From IMG/VR virus record IMGVR_UViG_3300025769_000109, positions 1 to 62,372 of that record: a stretch of 62,372 nt of DNA, one strand, 5' to 3'. Both the position numbers and the translations under genes were made by a program. This document shows, in pieces, positions 16,651 to 25,901 of this stretch (position 1 is its first letter; every line of letters starts with the position of its first letter). The DNA comes from a virus. The notes beneath the pieces were generated by a model. The model saw only the letters and a list, made by a program, of their open reading frames with translations. It ran no database searches and was not told the origin of the DNA.

Positions 16651-18444
16651 ATGGCGATTGACCAAGATATTCAACAGCGCGTTGACGCATATCGCAACAA
16701 CCCTCAAGCCCTGCAACAACGGTACGCCGCTAATCAACAGCTTCTTGATCTGTTAGCACTTCAACGTCTGAAGTCTGAGAAAGACGATGCTGCACGTAAG
16801 GTGCAGATGGAGATGCAACAGAATCCTCAGACTATTAAGCAGCAGCGTGAACAGCAGCTTTTGGACATGACGAAGCAAGACCTTGCTCAACAAACAGCAG
16901 CGATCATGCAGAACAAGCAGCAACAGCAGCAAAAGAATATGCAGCGGGTAGCTAAACAAGGTGCAGCGCCACCTCAACAGGTTCAGCAGTTACAGTCTGG
17001 CCTTGGCGCGTTGGCTAGACGTCAACAACAGCAGGCACCACGTCGTATGGCGGCGGGTGGCATTGTGGCCTTTGCAAAAGGCGGGGAAATAACACAAGCC
17101 GATATTGATGCTTACCGTCGTGGTGGCGGTCAAGCACGCCGTAACCGTGCGAAACTGACAGATGAGCAGATTAGAGCCATTCTTGAACGTGCTCAAGGAC
17201 CAGACACTTCTGGCTACGAAATGGTGCAGACCCGCCGAGGGCTTCGTCGTAAGCCAATGGCGCTAGATACTGCCGCAGAACAAGCACCGCAAATTGAAAC
17301 GGCGGTTCTTGAAGAAAAGGATGCTGCCCCTGTGGTTGAAGAGGTTGAAGAGGTTGCAGAGGTTGCAGAGGAAGTTGTTACTGAAGCACGAGACCCAAAT
17401 GCGGCTACGTTTGAAACGCCGCCTAGTCCACCTGAAGCGGGTGGCCTTGCTGCCATGCTTAAAGAAAACACGCTTACTACACCTAGCGTTGATCTTTCTA
17501 AAGTGGGCGAAGGAGGTAAGGGTATTCTTAGTGCCGCAGGTATCGGCGCACAAGACCCCACTGCGGCTATGAAATCGGCTCGCTCTGACGCTGCTTCTTA
17601 CTTAGGTCGTGACAAAAAAGCTCAGACGATGCAAGAGTATCTGGAGCAAATCAAAGCACTTGATGTTAGCCAGACTGATCCTAAGAAAATGCGTGACGAG
17701 CAAATCTCCGCGTTCCTGCGTGGTACTGCGGGGGGTGGTAGCTTTGGTACAACGATGGCTGGTGGCTCTGGAGCCATGGCTGCGGAACGTGAGAAACAAG
17801 AAAAGTCACAGCGTGATCGCCTACTAAGTCGCCTCAACATCGAGAAGAGCGCGATGGATATGGACCTCGACATTGCGAAACAAGCGCAGTCGTCTGGTGA
17901 TAACGCGTACTCACAAGCAATGGCAAATCAACGCACGATTGCGAACGTCATGGCTACAACCCGTGGGCAAGATATTGATCTCGCCATGAAGCAAGCCGAC
18001 ATGGAGTACCGCACAAACAAAGACAACGTGCAGAACATCTTGAAAGGTTTGGAGTTGGAGTACAACGAAGCGTTGCGACGTGACATTGCTGAAGGTGACC
18101 GTGCCGCTCGTGCAGGACAAATCCTTGGCGATCTTCAAACTGATCGTGCGCAGTTTTTCCAAGATGCGTTGGCGGCTGATCCGACATACAGAAACGCACA
18201 GATTGCTGCCAACCAAGAGAACCCACCGCCCAATGCGGATGAGCTAGTTCGTGCCGCTTATAACGCTGTACAGCTTCGTGTAACTAAGATGTACGAAGAC
18301 GCTGGCTTGCTAGATACTGAATCACGGCTCTTAAATATCCTTGAGGGTGGCGGCGGTACGATGCCAACCTCACCAACAATGCCGGGTAGTTTTGCCCTGT
18401 CAGGCGAAGGACAATCAGCATTAGAGCGTAATTTACCAAAGTAG
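16651..18444 (+). CDS. Coiled-coil virion protein with KGG motif
   Basis: A 597-residue protein. Residues 1-125 are a Gln-rich coiled coil. Then MAAGGIVAFAKGGEI (about 131-145), which echoes the MATGGIAALKKG motif of the gene at 14996 and YAKGGQVED of the giant protein. The centre (about 200-290) is acidic and Pro-rich; the C-terminal half (about 330-530) is long helices with Gln, Arg and Asp. It lies between other large virion genes with short spacing. Likely part of the internal or ejection complex. Confidence 0.65.
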   Translation: MAIDQDIQQRVDAYRNNPQALQQRYAANQQLLDLLALQRLKSEKDDAARKVQMEMQQNPQTIKQQREQQLLDMTKQDLAQQTAAIMQNKQQQQQKNMQRVAKQGAAPPQQVQQLQSGLGALARRQQQQAPRRMAAGGIVAFAKGGEITQADIDAYRRGGGQARRNRAKLTDEQIRAILERAQGPDTSGYEMVQTRRGLRRKPMALDTAAEQAPQIETAVLEEKDAAPVVEEVEEVAEVAEEVVTEARDPNAATFETPPSPPEAGGLAAMLKENTLTTPSVDLSKVGEGGKGILSAAGIGAQDPTAAMKSARSDAASYLGRDKKAQTMQEYLEQIKALDVSQTDPKKMRDEQISAFLRGTAGGGSFGTTMAGGSGAMAAEREKQEKSQRDRLLSRLNIEKSAMDMDLDIAKQAQSSGDNAYSQAMANQRTIANVMATTRGQDIDLAMKQADMEYRTNKDNVQNILKGLELEYNEALRRDIAEGDRAARAGQILGDLQTDRAQFFQDALAADPTYRNAQIAANQENPPPNADELVRAAYNAVQLRVTKMYEDAGLLDTESRLLNILEGGGGTMPTSPTMPGSFALSGEGQSALERNLPK

Positions 18445-18450
18445 GTGCAC

Positions 18451-21400
18451 ATGGCGACTTTAGCGCAACTCGAACAAGCTCTCATAAATGCAGATCGGGC
18501 GGGTCGCACTGAAGACGCTCGTATCCTTGCTCAAGAACTTCAACGTGCCATGGGTGGCGCGGAGGTTGATCCGTTTGCTGCACAAGCGGAGATACGTGAG
18601 CAACTGCGTCGGTCTTCACCGGAAGAGTCGGGCTTTATTGAAAACGTGTTATCAGGCTTTGGGTCTGGTGTTGTCGGTACTGGCGAGATGGCTGCACTTG
18701 GTGCGGCTGCATTACTAGAAGAGGAAGACGAACTCGCTGCCCGTGACAAGATCAAAGCTGCCGCAGAATCATTTCGGCCTGAAGGTGGTGACCAAGACTC
18801 GCTAGCCTACAAAATATCCTCTGGTGTTGGTTCTGTTGCTGGTGCGCTTGGTGCCGCCGCTGCCGCTACGTATGGTGCTGGCGCACTTGGTGTTGGCGCA
18901 GTAGGTGCTGGTCTTGCAGGTTTGGGTACCGCAGGTGCTATCGGCGTCGGTGCTGGTGCTGGTGAAGCTAGCGAACGTGCACGTGCCGCAGGTGCTACCG
19001 AAGAAGAACGCGCAGCGGCTACACGCAGAGGCGCGGCAATCGGATCACTCGAAGTATTACCACTTGGTCGTATTCTTAAAATTCCCGGTGTGTCCAAGCT
19101 CGCTGAGAAAATCGGTGGTAAAGCTGTCGAGGAAGGTGGAAGCCGAATCCGTAGCGCATTGACCACTGGTGGTGCTGAAGCCGCACAGGAAGCTAGTGCC
19201 GCGTTCTTACAGAACCTTAACGAGCGTGGCTACAACGTAGAGAAAGAGCTACTAGACGCAGGTATTATCGACGAAGCTATCGCTGGCGGCGGTGCAGGTG
19301 CAATCGTACAGGGTGTCGTAGACTTTTTTGTTCGAGGCAAGACCCCGAGGCGTACCGCGACCGAAATTGATAGCGAAGCGCCAGAGACCGCAGAAGTTGA
19401 GGTCACTGAACCTACACGTACTGAGGACGAAATACGTGAAGCAGAAGCAGCATCGCTAGAAGCCCGTGCACTGGCAGCAGCAGACCGTGGTGACGAACGT
19501 AAGTTTGAGCAGGCAGCGGCTGAAGCCGCACAGCCTGACTTGTTTCCACGTGAACTAGAAAAAGCGAGAAAGGCCCGCCCAGAGGCCGCACTGCGTGGTC
19601 AGCTAGAGTCAGAAGGGGCAGAACGAGTACCGCAGCGAGAAGGTATTAGAGAAGAACCTAAGCCAACACCGCCGCAACCCATCCCCGTACAAGAAGATAT
19701 GATCGACCGTCTGGATAAGATGGAGATCGACGATGCTGAGATCGCTGAGATCGAAGCGATGCTACAGGCAGATGAGCAAGCCGTTGCCGAACTAGATCGG
19801 ATGCGCGGTGAGTCTGAGCTTGAAACCATGGATGCCCGTCGGAAAGGCGATCAGGCACGGCGTAGCACGGATAAGCGTTACAGCATCCTGCAAAAGACCA
19901 TTGAAGAGAACCCTACGCGTAACTACAACACGCTGTCGAAGAACTTTGAAAAAGCACTCAAAGCCGAAGGCATCAAGAAAACCAAGGCAACTGAGAGTGA
20001 AATCAAGACGATTCGCCGTGCAGTAAACGTACAGCGTGCGGAGAAGCCCGAACCACCCACGACACCTGAGATCACTCCACCGCCAGAAGCTACACAACTT
20101 GCAGAAATGGAAGCACGTATCCCAGAACGTAAGGAACGTGCACCTGTTACTCCGTCACAACTATCGTTCCCCGGTATGGGGCGTCGTAAGACACCACCTG
20201 TAAAGGAGACACCACCCGCTCCGAAGACAGTAACGAAAGAGTTTATGGACGGTCTCGGCATTTCACCCGCCGCTCCAATACGCAAACGCACGGAAGGTAA
20301 AGACCTTAACGACCCTGCGATACGTGAGCAGTTCGTGAAGTTTGCCAATAACCCCAAGGTGGGACAGCAAGCTCGGCTGAATGTGGCGAGAGAACTAGAA
20401 GGCGTGCCAGAAGCACAGCTTGAATTGTTCCAGCCCCAGCCTCGTGGACGTGTCGCCGCTGTACAAGGAGGCCCCGATGCGAGGATTAGAGAACCTCAAC
20501 CAGTGCGAGGTGGAGTTAGCGTTCCAACTCCTCGACCGCCTGTGGGAGAAACAGGAGGAGTTCCTGCACGTCCAAGAGCTACCGAAGTGCCTACAGCACC
20601 TCGAAGAGGAAGAGTGGCAAGTGCTCGGCGTAGCGTTGGAGAGCCTGTACGAGGAGCGACAGAACAGCAGCTTACACTAGATTTACCTGAGCCAATCGCT
20701 GCGCCGAAAGTAGAGACACCCAAGCCAACAAGAAAAGCGGCACCGAAAAAACGTGTGGCTAAGAAGAAGGCTCCTACACAACCCCGGGAAGCTCAGGAGT
20801 TAACCACTACACGTAAACAAGTCACCACAAAAGAACCGAAGAGGACAACCTCTACGACGCGCAAAGTGATGCCTACGTTGCAGGTCAAGAAGACTACCCC
20901 GGCGCTGGCTCCTAAAGACAACGCAACAAAACAACTTAGGGCGAAGTTTGAGGAACAAAACGAGCAGACACAAAAATACGCGACCGAACTTAGCAAAGAC
21001 TTCCAAGATACGGTTGGTGACGAGAAGACCTCAGTTGATGATCGGCTGAAGATTCTCACCTTGCTTACTGGTGGTGCAAAGGCCCGCGATAAGGACGGCA
21101 ATGCCGTGGTAACTTATTTGAGTAAGTACCCTCGACCCACCGACGGCTTGTACGCGGCGATCTATGACGTGGCAAACCAGTCACCACAGTTCCGTAGAAC
21201 CAACGAGACCACTGCACAGGAAGCAGCGATCTTTGAAGGTACGGGCAAGAAAACAGGTCAGCGTGTGTTGGACTGGGCGAAAGCTAACCTGTCCGATAAG
21301 ACGAACAAATGGATTGACGAGACACTAGCGAACGAAATTCGTGAGATGCAACGGATCGAGAACACCGACTATGTCGAGATGTTCCGTCAACGCGATGCCA

Positions 21401-24400
21401 AGCTAGCCGCGAAAGAAGCGGCAGAACAGGCACAGATCGAAGCTGAGATGCGTCAAGATGTACGTGCAAGCCTCAACGAACTGGCTCGCATGTTTGAAAA
21501 GAAACTCGAAAGAGGTTCTGTTATGGCGCTTGATATACCGCTGCACCCGGCAGTACGTGTGGCGTTACGTGAGAACAACTTACAGGGCGCACTATCATCG
21601 CTCGCAGCGACGACGCCAGATAACCGTGTACGCCAGATTGCAACTAAGCTGAGCAAGGTTGCAGGTGATACTAAAATCGAAATCGTCAAAGACATGAAGG
21701 ATGCAGGGTCGTTTGATCCTGAGACCAACACGATCAAGCTGGACGCAGACGAAGGGATGAACCCGCACGTGTTGTTGCACGAAGCTACTCACGCGGCGAC
21801 ATCGGCTACGCTTGGAAACAAGAACCACCCGCTTACTCGCCAGCTCACAAACCTTTACAACGACGTTAAAGATTATCTTGATACTGCGTATGGTGCGAAG
21901 GACGTGGATGAGTTCGTCTCCGAGGCGATGTCGAATCCAGAGTTCCAAGCCAAACTTGCGGCTATCAATCCTAACGGCGAAAAGATTAACGCACTGCAAC
22001 GCTTCTACAACAGTGTCGGTAACTTCCTGCGTAAGCTAGTCGGTATGCAACCGAAGAAGATTGATTCGGCGCAGACCATGGCTGACCGTTTGATTGATGG
22101 CATTCTTGCTCCCGCTCCTGACTATCGTAACGCACCAGAGCTTGCCATGGAGTCAACCGCTGATGGTGTGAAGCGCGAGGCCAACGCAGTCGGCGATGCG
22201 CAGAAGGCTGTAAGCCAGCCCACTATGACCAAGCAAGGTAAGGCGCAGTTCGGCGACACAGCGTCAAACGTCATGAGCAGTCTCGGCGAAGCGAGATCAT
22301 GGCTCGTACCTAAACTCCTTGATGCGCAAGCACTAGCTGACGCAGCATATTCTGTTAGTGACAAACTTGGTGCAGTAGCTACTAAGTTCTACGAGACCGC
22401 TGACTTTATGCGTGGCGACATGGGTAAGGCGCACGACAAAGTACGTGAACAAATCAAGGTTGTAGACCAATGGCGTGCCAAAGCAGGCAAAGAAGGACAA
22501 GCGCACCTAGACAACTTAATCTATAACGAGAGCTTTGGCGCTACGATCTATCAGGTTGACCCTAACAAGAAGCGGTCAGACTACGAAGGACAGACTGACG
22601 AGAGCGGTAACGACCTAGCAAAAGTCTGGGATGCGCAACGTGCCGATTGGAAAGCACTTGGTGCCAGTGGTCAGAACGCTTACCGCACCATGCAGAAAAT
22701 GTATCGCGCTCAGTTTGAAGAGTTGAAAGCGGTGATCGACGGGCGTATCGACCGCCTCCTTGAGAACAATCCTGATGCGGCTACTGAACTAAAGAACGAA
22801 GTTTTCTCCAAGCTGTTCGAGAACAAAACGCTCGACGTGTACTTCCCCTTGTTGCGTGAAGGCCGATACAAAATCGAGTACACCTTCAAGAATGCCAAGG
22901 ATGGGCGTGACACCTATGTATTCCAGATGATGGATAACAAGGCACAACGCGACCGTCTGGCGGAGGAACTACGTGCTGACCCTGACGTGGTAACAAGTTC
23001 TGTTAAGACAGGTGATGGTGACTTCAGGAACTACGACTTCAGCAATGCACCGTCCACGTCTTTTGTCGGCAATGTCATCAAAATCCTCGACGAGAACGGC
23101 AAAGGTCTACAGGGCGCTGAGAAGGACGCGTACGACGAAAACAAAGCTGACATCATGAATTTGTTTATTGATGCGCTCCCGGAAAGTTCGTTCGCTAAGT
23201 CCCTGCAAAGACGTAAGGGTACACCGGGCTACATGACCGATTCAATTTACGCCATGAAGACCAAAGGTTTTGACCTTGCGCGTCAGATTGAAAAGCTGAA
23301 GTACACCGCACAGTTCCAACAGCTTGAAGCCGAACTTGCAGAAGTGCAGGGTGAACCTCCCCAAGGCGCAGACTACAAGTTCAACCAGATTGCTGACCAG
23401 TTACAGACACGCATTAACTTTGCTAAGTACGGTGCGAAGAACAAGGGTGTGGAGCAGTTTGTACGCTTTGCCAACCAAACCGCGTTTGTTTATACGCTCG
23501 GCGGTAACGTGGCATCAGCCGCTGTGCAGTTGTTCCAGACCCCGATGTTTACCTTCCCGATGTTGGGAGCACGGTACGGATACCAGAAGACTTACGACGA
23601 AATCATGAACGCATCGTCCATCGTGACAGGTGCAAAGATGAACGCCGAAACAATCAAAGAAGCAACGGGGCTACGTGGTAAGGCAGGTGCCGCGACCAGA
23701 AAAATCTCTATCGCGCACGGTCTCGACTCGTACTATGACGTCACTGACAACGGTGACTTTGTAGTGAAGAAGGACCTTGGCGTTCCTGACGAGCGTGTAA
23801 AGGAGTTAGAGCGTCTGGCCCCACTTGTGCAGCTAATGCACGCACGTGGACATCTCAACCGTTCGTTCTTGTTTGACCAGTTGGGTATTGAAGAAGGTGG
23901 CAAGGCTCGCCGCCGTGGTGGACTGGGTCAGCAGATCGCCAACGCTATCGACTTTGGCACAGGTGCTTCGGCTCTTATCTTTAACCAGTCTGAACGGTAC
24001 AACCGCCAAGTTACCGCCGTTGCGTCATATAACCTAGCTTTGGAGCGCATCACCGCTGAGAACCCTAAGATGCCACTACGTGAGCGTCAGGATAAGGCGG
24101 CTGTAGAAGCTCTGTATGACACGCAAGAATACAATGGTGGTTCGACACTCGAAACGGCACCGCGCATCGCACAGGAAGGTCTAGGCCGCGTGGCGATGAT
24201 GTATAAGACGTACGGTCTGCGCATGTACTACAACATGATTAAGACTATGCGTCAGTTGGCAGACAATGCGTTTGCCAGCGATGCCGAGGGCAAAATGCTA
24301 CGCAACATTGCGCTCAAGCAAATGATCGGTATACATGGTTCGGCTCTGTTCTTTGCGGGTATCCACGGTATCCCACTGTACGGCGCGGTTCAGTTACTTG

Positions 24401-25185
24401 CTGATGCCTTCTTACTGGGTGACGAAGACGATGACTTCAACAGCATCGTCCGTAACTATGTCGGCGAAGGCTGGTACAAAGGTGCGTTCAACCAGATACT
24501 CGACCAAGCAGGTGTGGGTGCTGACGTAGCATCACGTGTTCGCTTAACGGGGCTGCTCATCCAAGAGAACCGCTACAATACTGAACCGTCACCAGAAGAG
24601 TTCCTTGGCTTCTACCTTGGTGGTCCTGCACTCAGTATCTATAAGCGTATTGATCGCGGCATTACTGACTTACGCAACGGTGAGTTTGAGCGTGGGTTCG
24701 AGAACATCATGCCAACTGCTATCTCCAACGGGTACAAAGCCCTTGGTCGGTACCGCCAAGACGGGGGTATCTACTCACGCCGTGTCGATCCTATCTATGA
24801 CGACATGACAGGTGGTGAGTTGTTTGCACAGATGCTCGGCTTTGCGCCAGCAGAATACTTACGCATCCAAGAAGAGAACCAACGTGTTAAGCGTATCGAC
24901 ATTGAACTGGGCAGACAGCGGTCTAACCTGACCAAGAAATACTATGTTGCCGCACGGCAGGGTGACTGGGCAGAAATCGCACGGCTTGAGCAAGAGATTT
25001 TGGAGTTCAACCGTAAACATCCTAGTTTTGAATTAACTCTGGACGCTATCAATCGTTCGTTGGAACAACACATGAAAACATCTGAGGAGATGTATAACGG
25101 TGTGTCACTTTCCCCGGCAATGCGTCGAGCAGCAGAGGAACATCTTTATGGTGTGAGGAACGGGTTTATGCCACCCGTGAGATAG
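18451..25185 (+). CDS. Giant multidomain virion protein with zincin motif
   Basis: A 2244-residue protein. ATG 18451 is chosen over GTG 18445 because TAGGTG sits just before it. Order: a helical N-terminus (LAQLEQALINADRAGRTEDA); a long Gly/Ala hydrophobic region (about 68-180); acidic, Pro-rich linkers (about 300-830); a metallopeptidase motif HEATH (His1110-Glu1111-His1114); then a long helical region and a C-terminal part with hydrophobic segments (LFFAGIHGIPLYGAVQLLADAF). It resembles phage polyvalent/ejection proteins that carry peptidase modules and enter the host with the DNA. The peptidase function is inferred from HExxH only. Confidence 0.75.
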   Translation: MATLAQLEQALINADRAGRTEDARILAQELQRAMGGAEVDPFAAQAEIREQLRRSSPEESGFIENVLSGFGSGVVGTGEMAALGAAALLEEEDELAARDKIKAAAESFRPEGGDQDSLAYKISSGVGSVAGALGAAAAATYGAGALGVGAVGAGLAGLGTAGAIGVGAGAGEASERARAAGATEEERAAATRRGAAIGSLEVLPLGRILKIPGVSKLAEKIGGKAVEEGGSRIRSALTTGGAEAAQEASAAFLQNLNERGYNVEKELLDAGIIDEAIAGGGAGAIVQGVVDFFVRGKTPRRTATEIDSEAPETAEVEVTEPTRTEDEIREAEAASLEARALAAADRGDERKFEQAAAEAAQPDLFPRELEKARKARPEAALRGQLESEGAERVPQREGIREEPKPTPPQPIPVQEDMIDRLDKMEIDDAEIAEIEAMLQADEQAVAELDRMRGESELETMDARRKGDQARRSTDKRYSILQKTIEENPTRNYNTLSKNFEKALKAEGIKKTKATESEIKTIRRAVNVQRAEKPEPPTTPEITPPPEATQLAEMEARIPERKERAPVTPSQLSFPGMGRRKTPPVKETPPAPKTVTKEFMDGLGISPAAPIRKRTEGKDLNDPAIREQFVKFANNPKVGQQARLNVARELEGVPEAQLELFQPQPRGRVAAVQGGPDARIREPQPVRGGVSVPTPRPPVGETGGVPARPRATEVPTAPRRGRVASARRSVGEPVRGATEQQLTLDLPEPIAAPKVETPKPTRKAAPKKRVAKKKAPTQPREAQELTTTRKQVTTKEPKRTTSTTRKVMPTLQVKKTTPALAPKDNATKQLRAKFEEQNEQTQKYATELSKDFQDTVGDEKTSVDDRLKILTLLTGGAKARDKDGNAVVTYLSKYPRPTDGLYAAIYDVANQSPQFRRTNETTAQEAAIFEGTGKKTGQRVLDWAKANLSDKTNKWIDETLANEIREMQRIENTDYVEMFRQRDAKLAAKEAAEQAQIEAEMRQDVRASLNELARMFEKKLERGSVMALDIPLHPAVRVALRENNLQGALSSLAATTPDNRVRQIATKLSKVAGDTKIEIVKDMKDAGSFDPETNTIKLDADEGMNPHVLLHEATHAATSATLGNKNHPLTRQLTNLYNDVKDYLDTAYGAKDVDEFVSEAMSNPEFQAKLAAINPNGEKINALQRFYNSVGNFLRKLVGMQPKKIDSAQTMADRLIDGILAPAPDYRNAPELAMESTADGVKREANAVGDAQKAVSQPTMTKQGKAQFGDTASNVMSSLGEARSWLVPKLLDAQALADAAYSVSDKLGAVATKFYETADFMRGDMGKAHDKVREQIKVVDQWRAKAGKEGQAHLDNLIYNESFGATIYQVDPNKKRSDYEGQTDESGNDLAKVWDAQRADWKALGASGQNAYRTMQKMYRAQFEELKAVIDGRIDRLLENNPDAATELKNEVFSKLFENKTLDVYFPLLREGRYKIEYTFKNAKDGRDTYVFQMMDNKAQRDRLAEELRADPDVVTSSVKTGDGDFRNYDFSNAPSTSFVGNVIKILDENGKGLQGAEKDAYDENKADIMNLFIDALPESSFAKSLQRRKGTPGYMTDSIYAMKTKGFDLARQIEKLKYTAQFQQLEAELAEVQGEPPQGADYKFNQIADQLQTRINFAKYGAKNKGVEQFVRFANQTAFVYTLGGNVASAAVQLFQTPMFTFPMLGARYGYQKTYDEIMNASSIVTGAKMNAETIKEATGLRGKAGAATRKISIAHGLDSYYDVTDNGDFVVKKDLGVPDERVKELERLAPLVQLMHARGHLNRSFLFDQLGIEEGGKARRRGGLGQQIANAIDFGTGASALIFNQSERYNRQVTAVASYNLALERITAENPKMPLRERQDKAAVEALYDTQEYNGGSTLETAPRIAQEGLGRVAMMYKTYGLRMYYNMIKTMRQLADNAFASDAEGKMLRNIALKQMIGIHGSALFFAGIHGIPLYGAVQLLADAFLLGDEDDDFNSIVRNYVGEGWYKGAFNQILDQAGVGADVASRVRLTGLLIQENRYNTEPSPEEFLGFYLGGPALSIYKRIDRGITDLRNGEFERGFENIMPTAISNGYKALGRYRQDGGIYSRRVDPIYDDMTGGELFAQMLGFAPAEYLRIQEENQRVKRIDIELGRQRSNLTKKYYVAARQGDWAEIARLEQEILEFNRKHPSFELTLDAINRSLEQHMKTSEEMYNGVSLSPAMRRAAEEHLYGVRNGFMPPVR

Positions 25186-25186
25186 T

Positions 25187-25585
25187 ATGGCTGAAGTAAG
25201 CGACGAAACAAAAGTCTCTGTCCCTATCCGCAACTTGATCGGTTTGGGCGCAGGGATTGTTATGGCTACCACTGCGTATGTAACGCTCAATAGTCGCATC
25301 ACTACGCTTGAGCATGGTCACGAAATGCAAGCGATGACGATTAAAGAGAACACTGCGTTTGTTCGGGAATGGCCTCTGGGTCTGCGCGGTGCACTGCCTG
25401 ACGACTTAATACAGAACGCCAAGATCATGGCACTCGAAGAGAAGAACGCTGAACTCAAAGAACTCCGAGAGGAGATAAGGCGTTTACAGTTAGACTTGGG
25501 TCAAGTGAACGCCAAGACTGAAACGCAAGAAGAGAAGATCGAAACCCTCTTTGACATCTGGAACAACCAAATTACCAAGCAATAA
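25187..25585 (+). CDS. Membrane-anchored coiled-coil protein
   Basis: A 132-residue protein with one membrane span near the N-terminus (about 15-33, LIGLGAGIVMATTAYVTL) and a long coiled coil (about 80-120, EEKNAELKELREEIRRLQ). It starts one base after the giant protein's stop and ends at a strong terminator, so it closes this late operon. One span plus a coiled coil is compatible with a spanin-like or ejection-anchor role, but no lipobox is present. Confidence 0.65.
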   Translation: MAEVSDETKVSVPIRNLIGLGAGIVMATTAYVTLNSRITTLEHGHEMQAMTIKENTAFVREWPLGLRGALPDDLIQNAKIMALEEKNAELKELREEIRRLQLDLGQVNAKTETQEEKIETLFDIWNNQITKQ

Positions 25586-25609
25586 AAACCCCCCTCCGAA
25601 GAGGGGGGT
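25584..25609. terminator. Bidirectional terminator between convergent operons
   Basis: A nine-base-pair stem: ACCCCCCTC (25588-25596) with GAGGGGGGT (25601-25609), loop CGAA. The A-tract at 25584-25588 reads as a U-tract for leftward transcripts. It lies between the end of the rightward late genes and the end of the leftward early genes. Confidence 0.85.
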
Positions 25610-25664
25610 GTATGGAGAACGACAGACAGTCAGTGAGGGTAGACAGGCTGTCCTCCAAACCTTA

Positions 25665-25901
25665 TCACATCGTGCGCCAGAAACGCACTCCTAATTTTGC
25701 GTCCTCAATGCGTAACCTGTGTTCAATCGTCCACTGTCGTTCCTTTGCCACACCTAACACCTGCTTAATAGCTTCCTCTGTGTCGATGCACGGAACGAAT
25801 ATCGAAGCGCCTATCACCATGCGATCCCAATTTACTTCAATCGCCACGCCATCGGGTGACAAGTCATAGGTCTTCAATACCTTCATTGTCGGGGTCCGCA
25901 T
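25665..25901 (-). CDS. Small conserved-looking phage protein
   Basis: A 78-residue protein (start ATG 25901; ATG 25886 or TTG 25904 are possible). It contains VLKTYDLSPDGVAIEVNWDRM and EEAIKQVLGVAKERQ. It overlaps the primase-helicase end by about 38 bases and is the last gene of the leftward operon before the terminator. Function is unknown. Confidence 0.6.
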   Translation of the reverse strand: MRTPTMKVLKTYDLSPDGVAIEVNWDRMVIGASIFVPCIDTEEAIKQVLGVAKERQWTIEHRLRIEDAKLGVRFWRTM

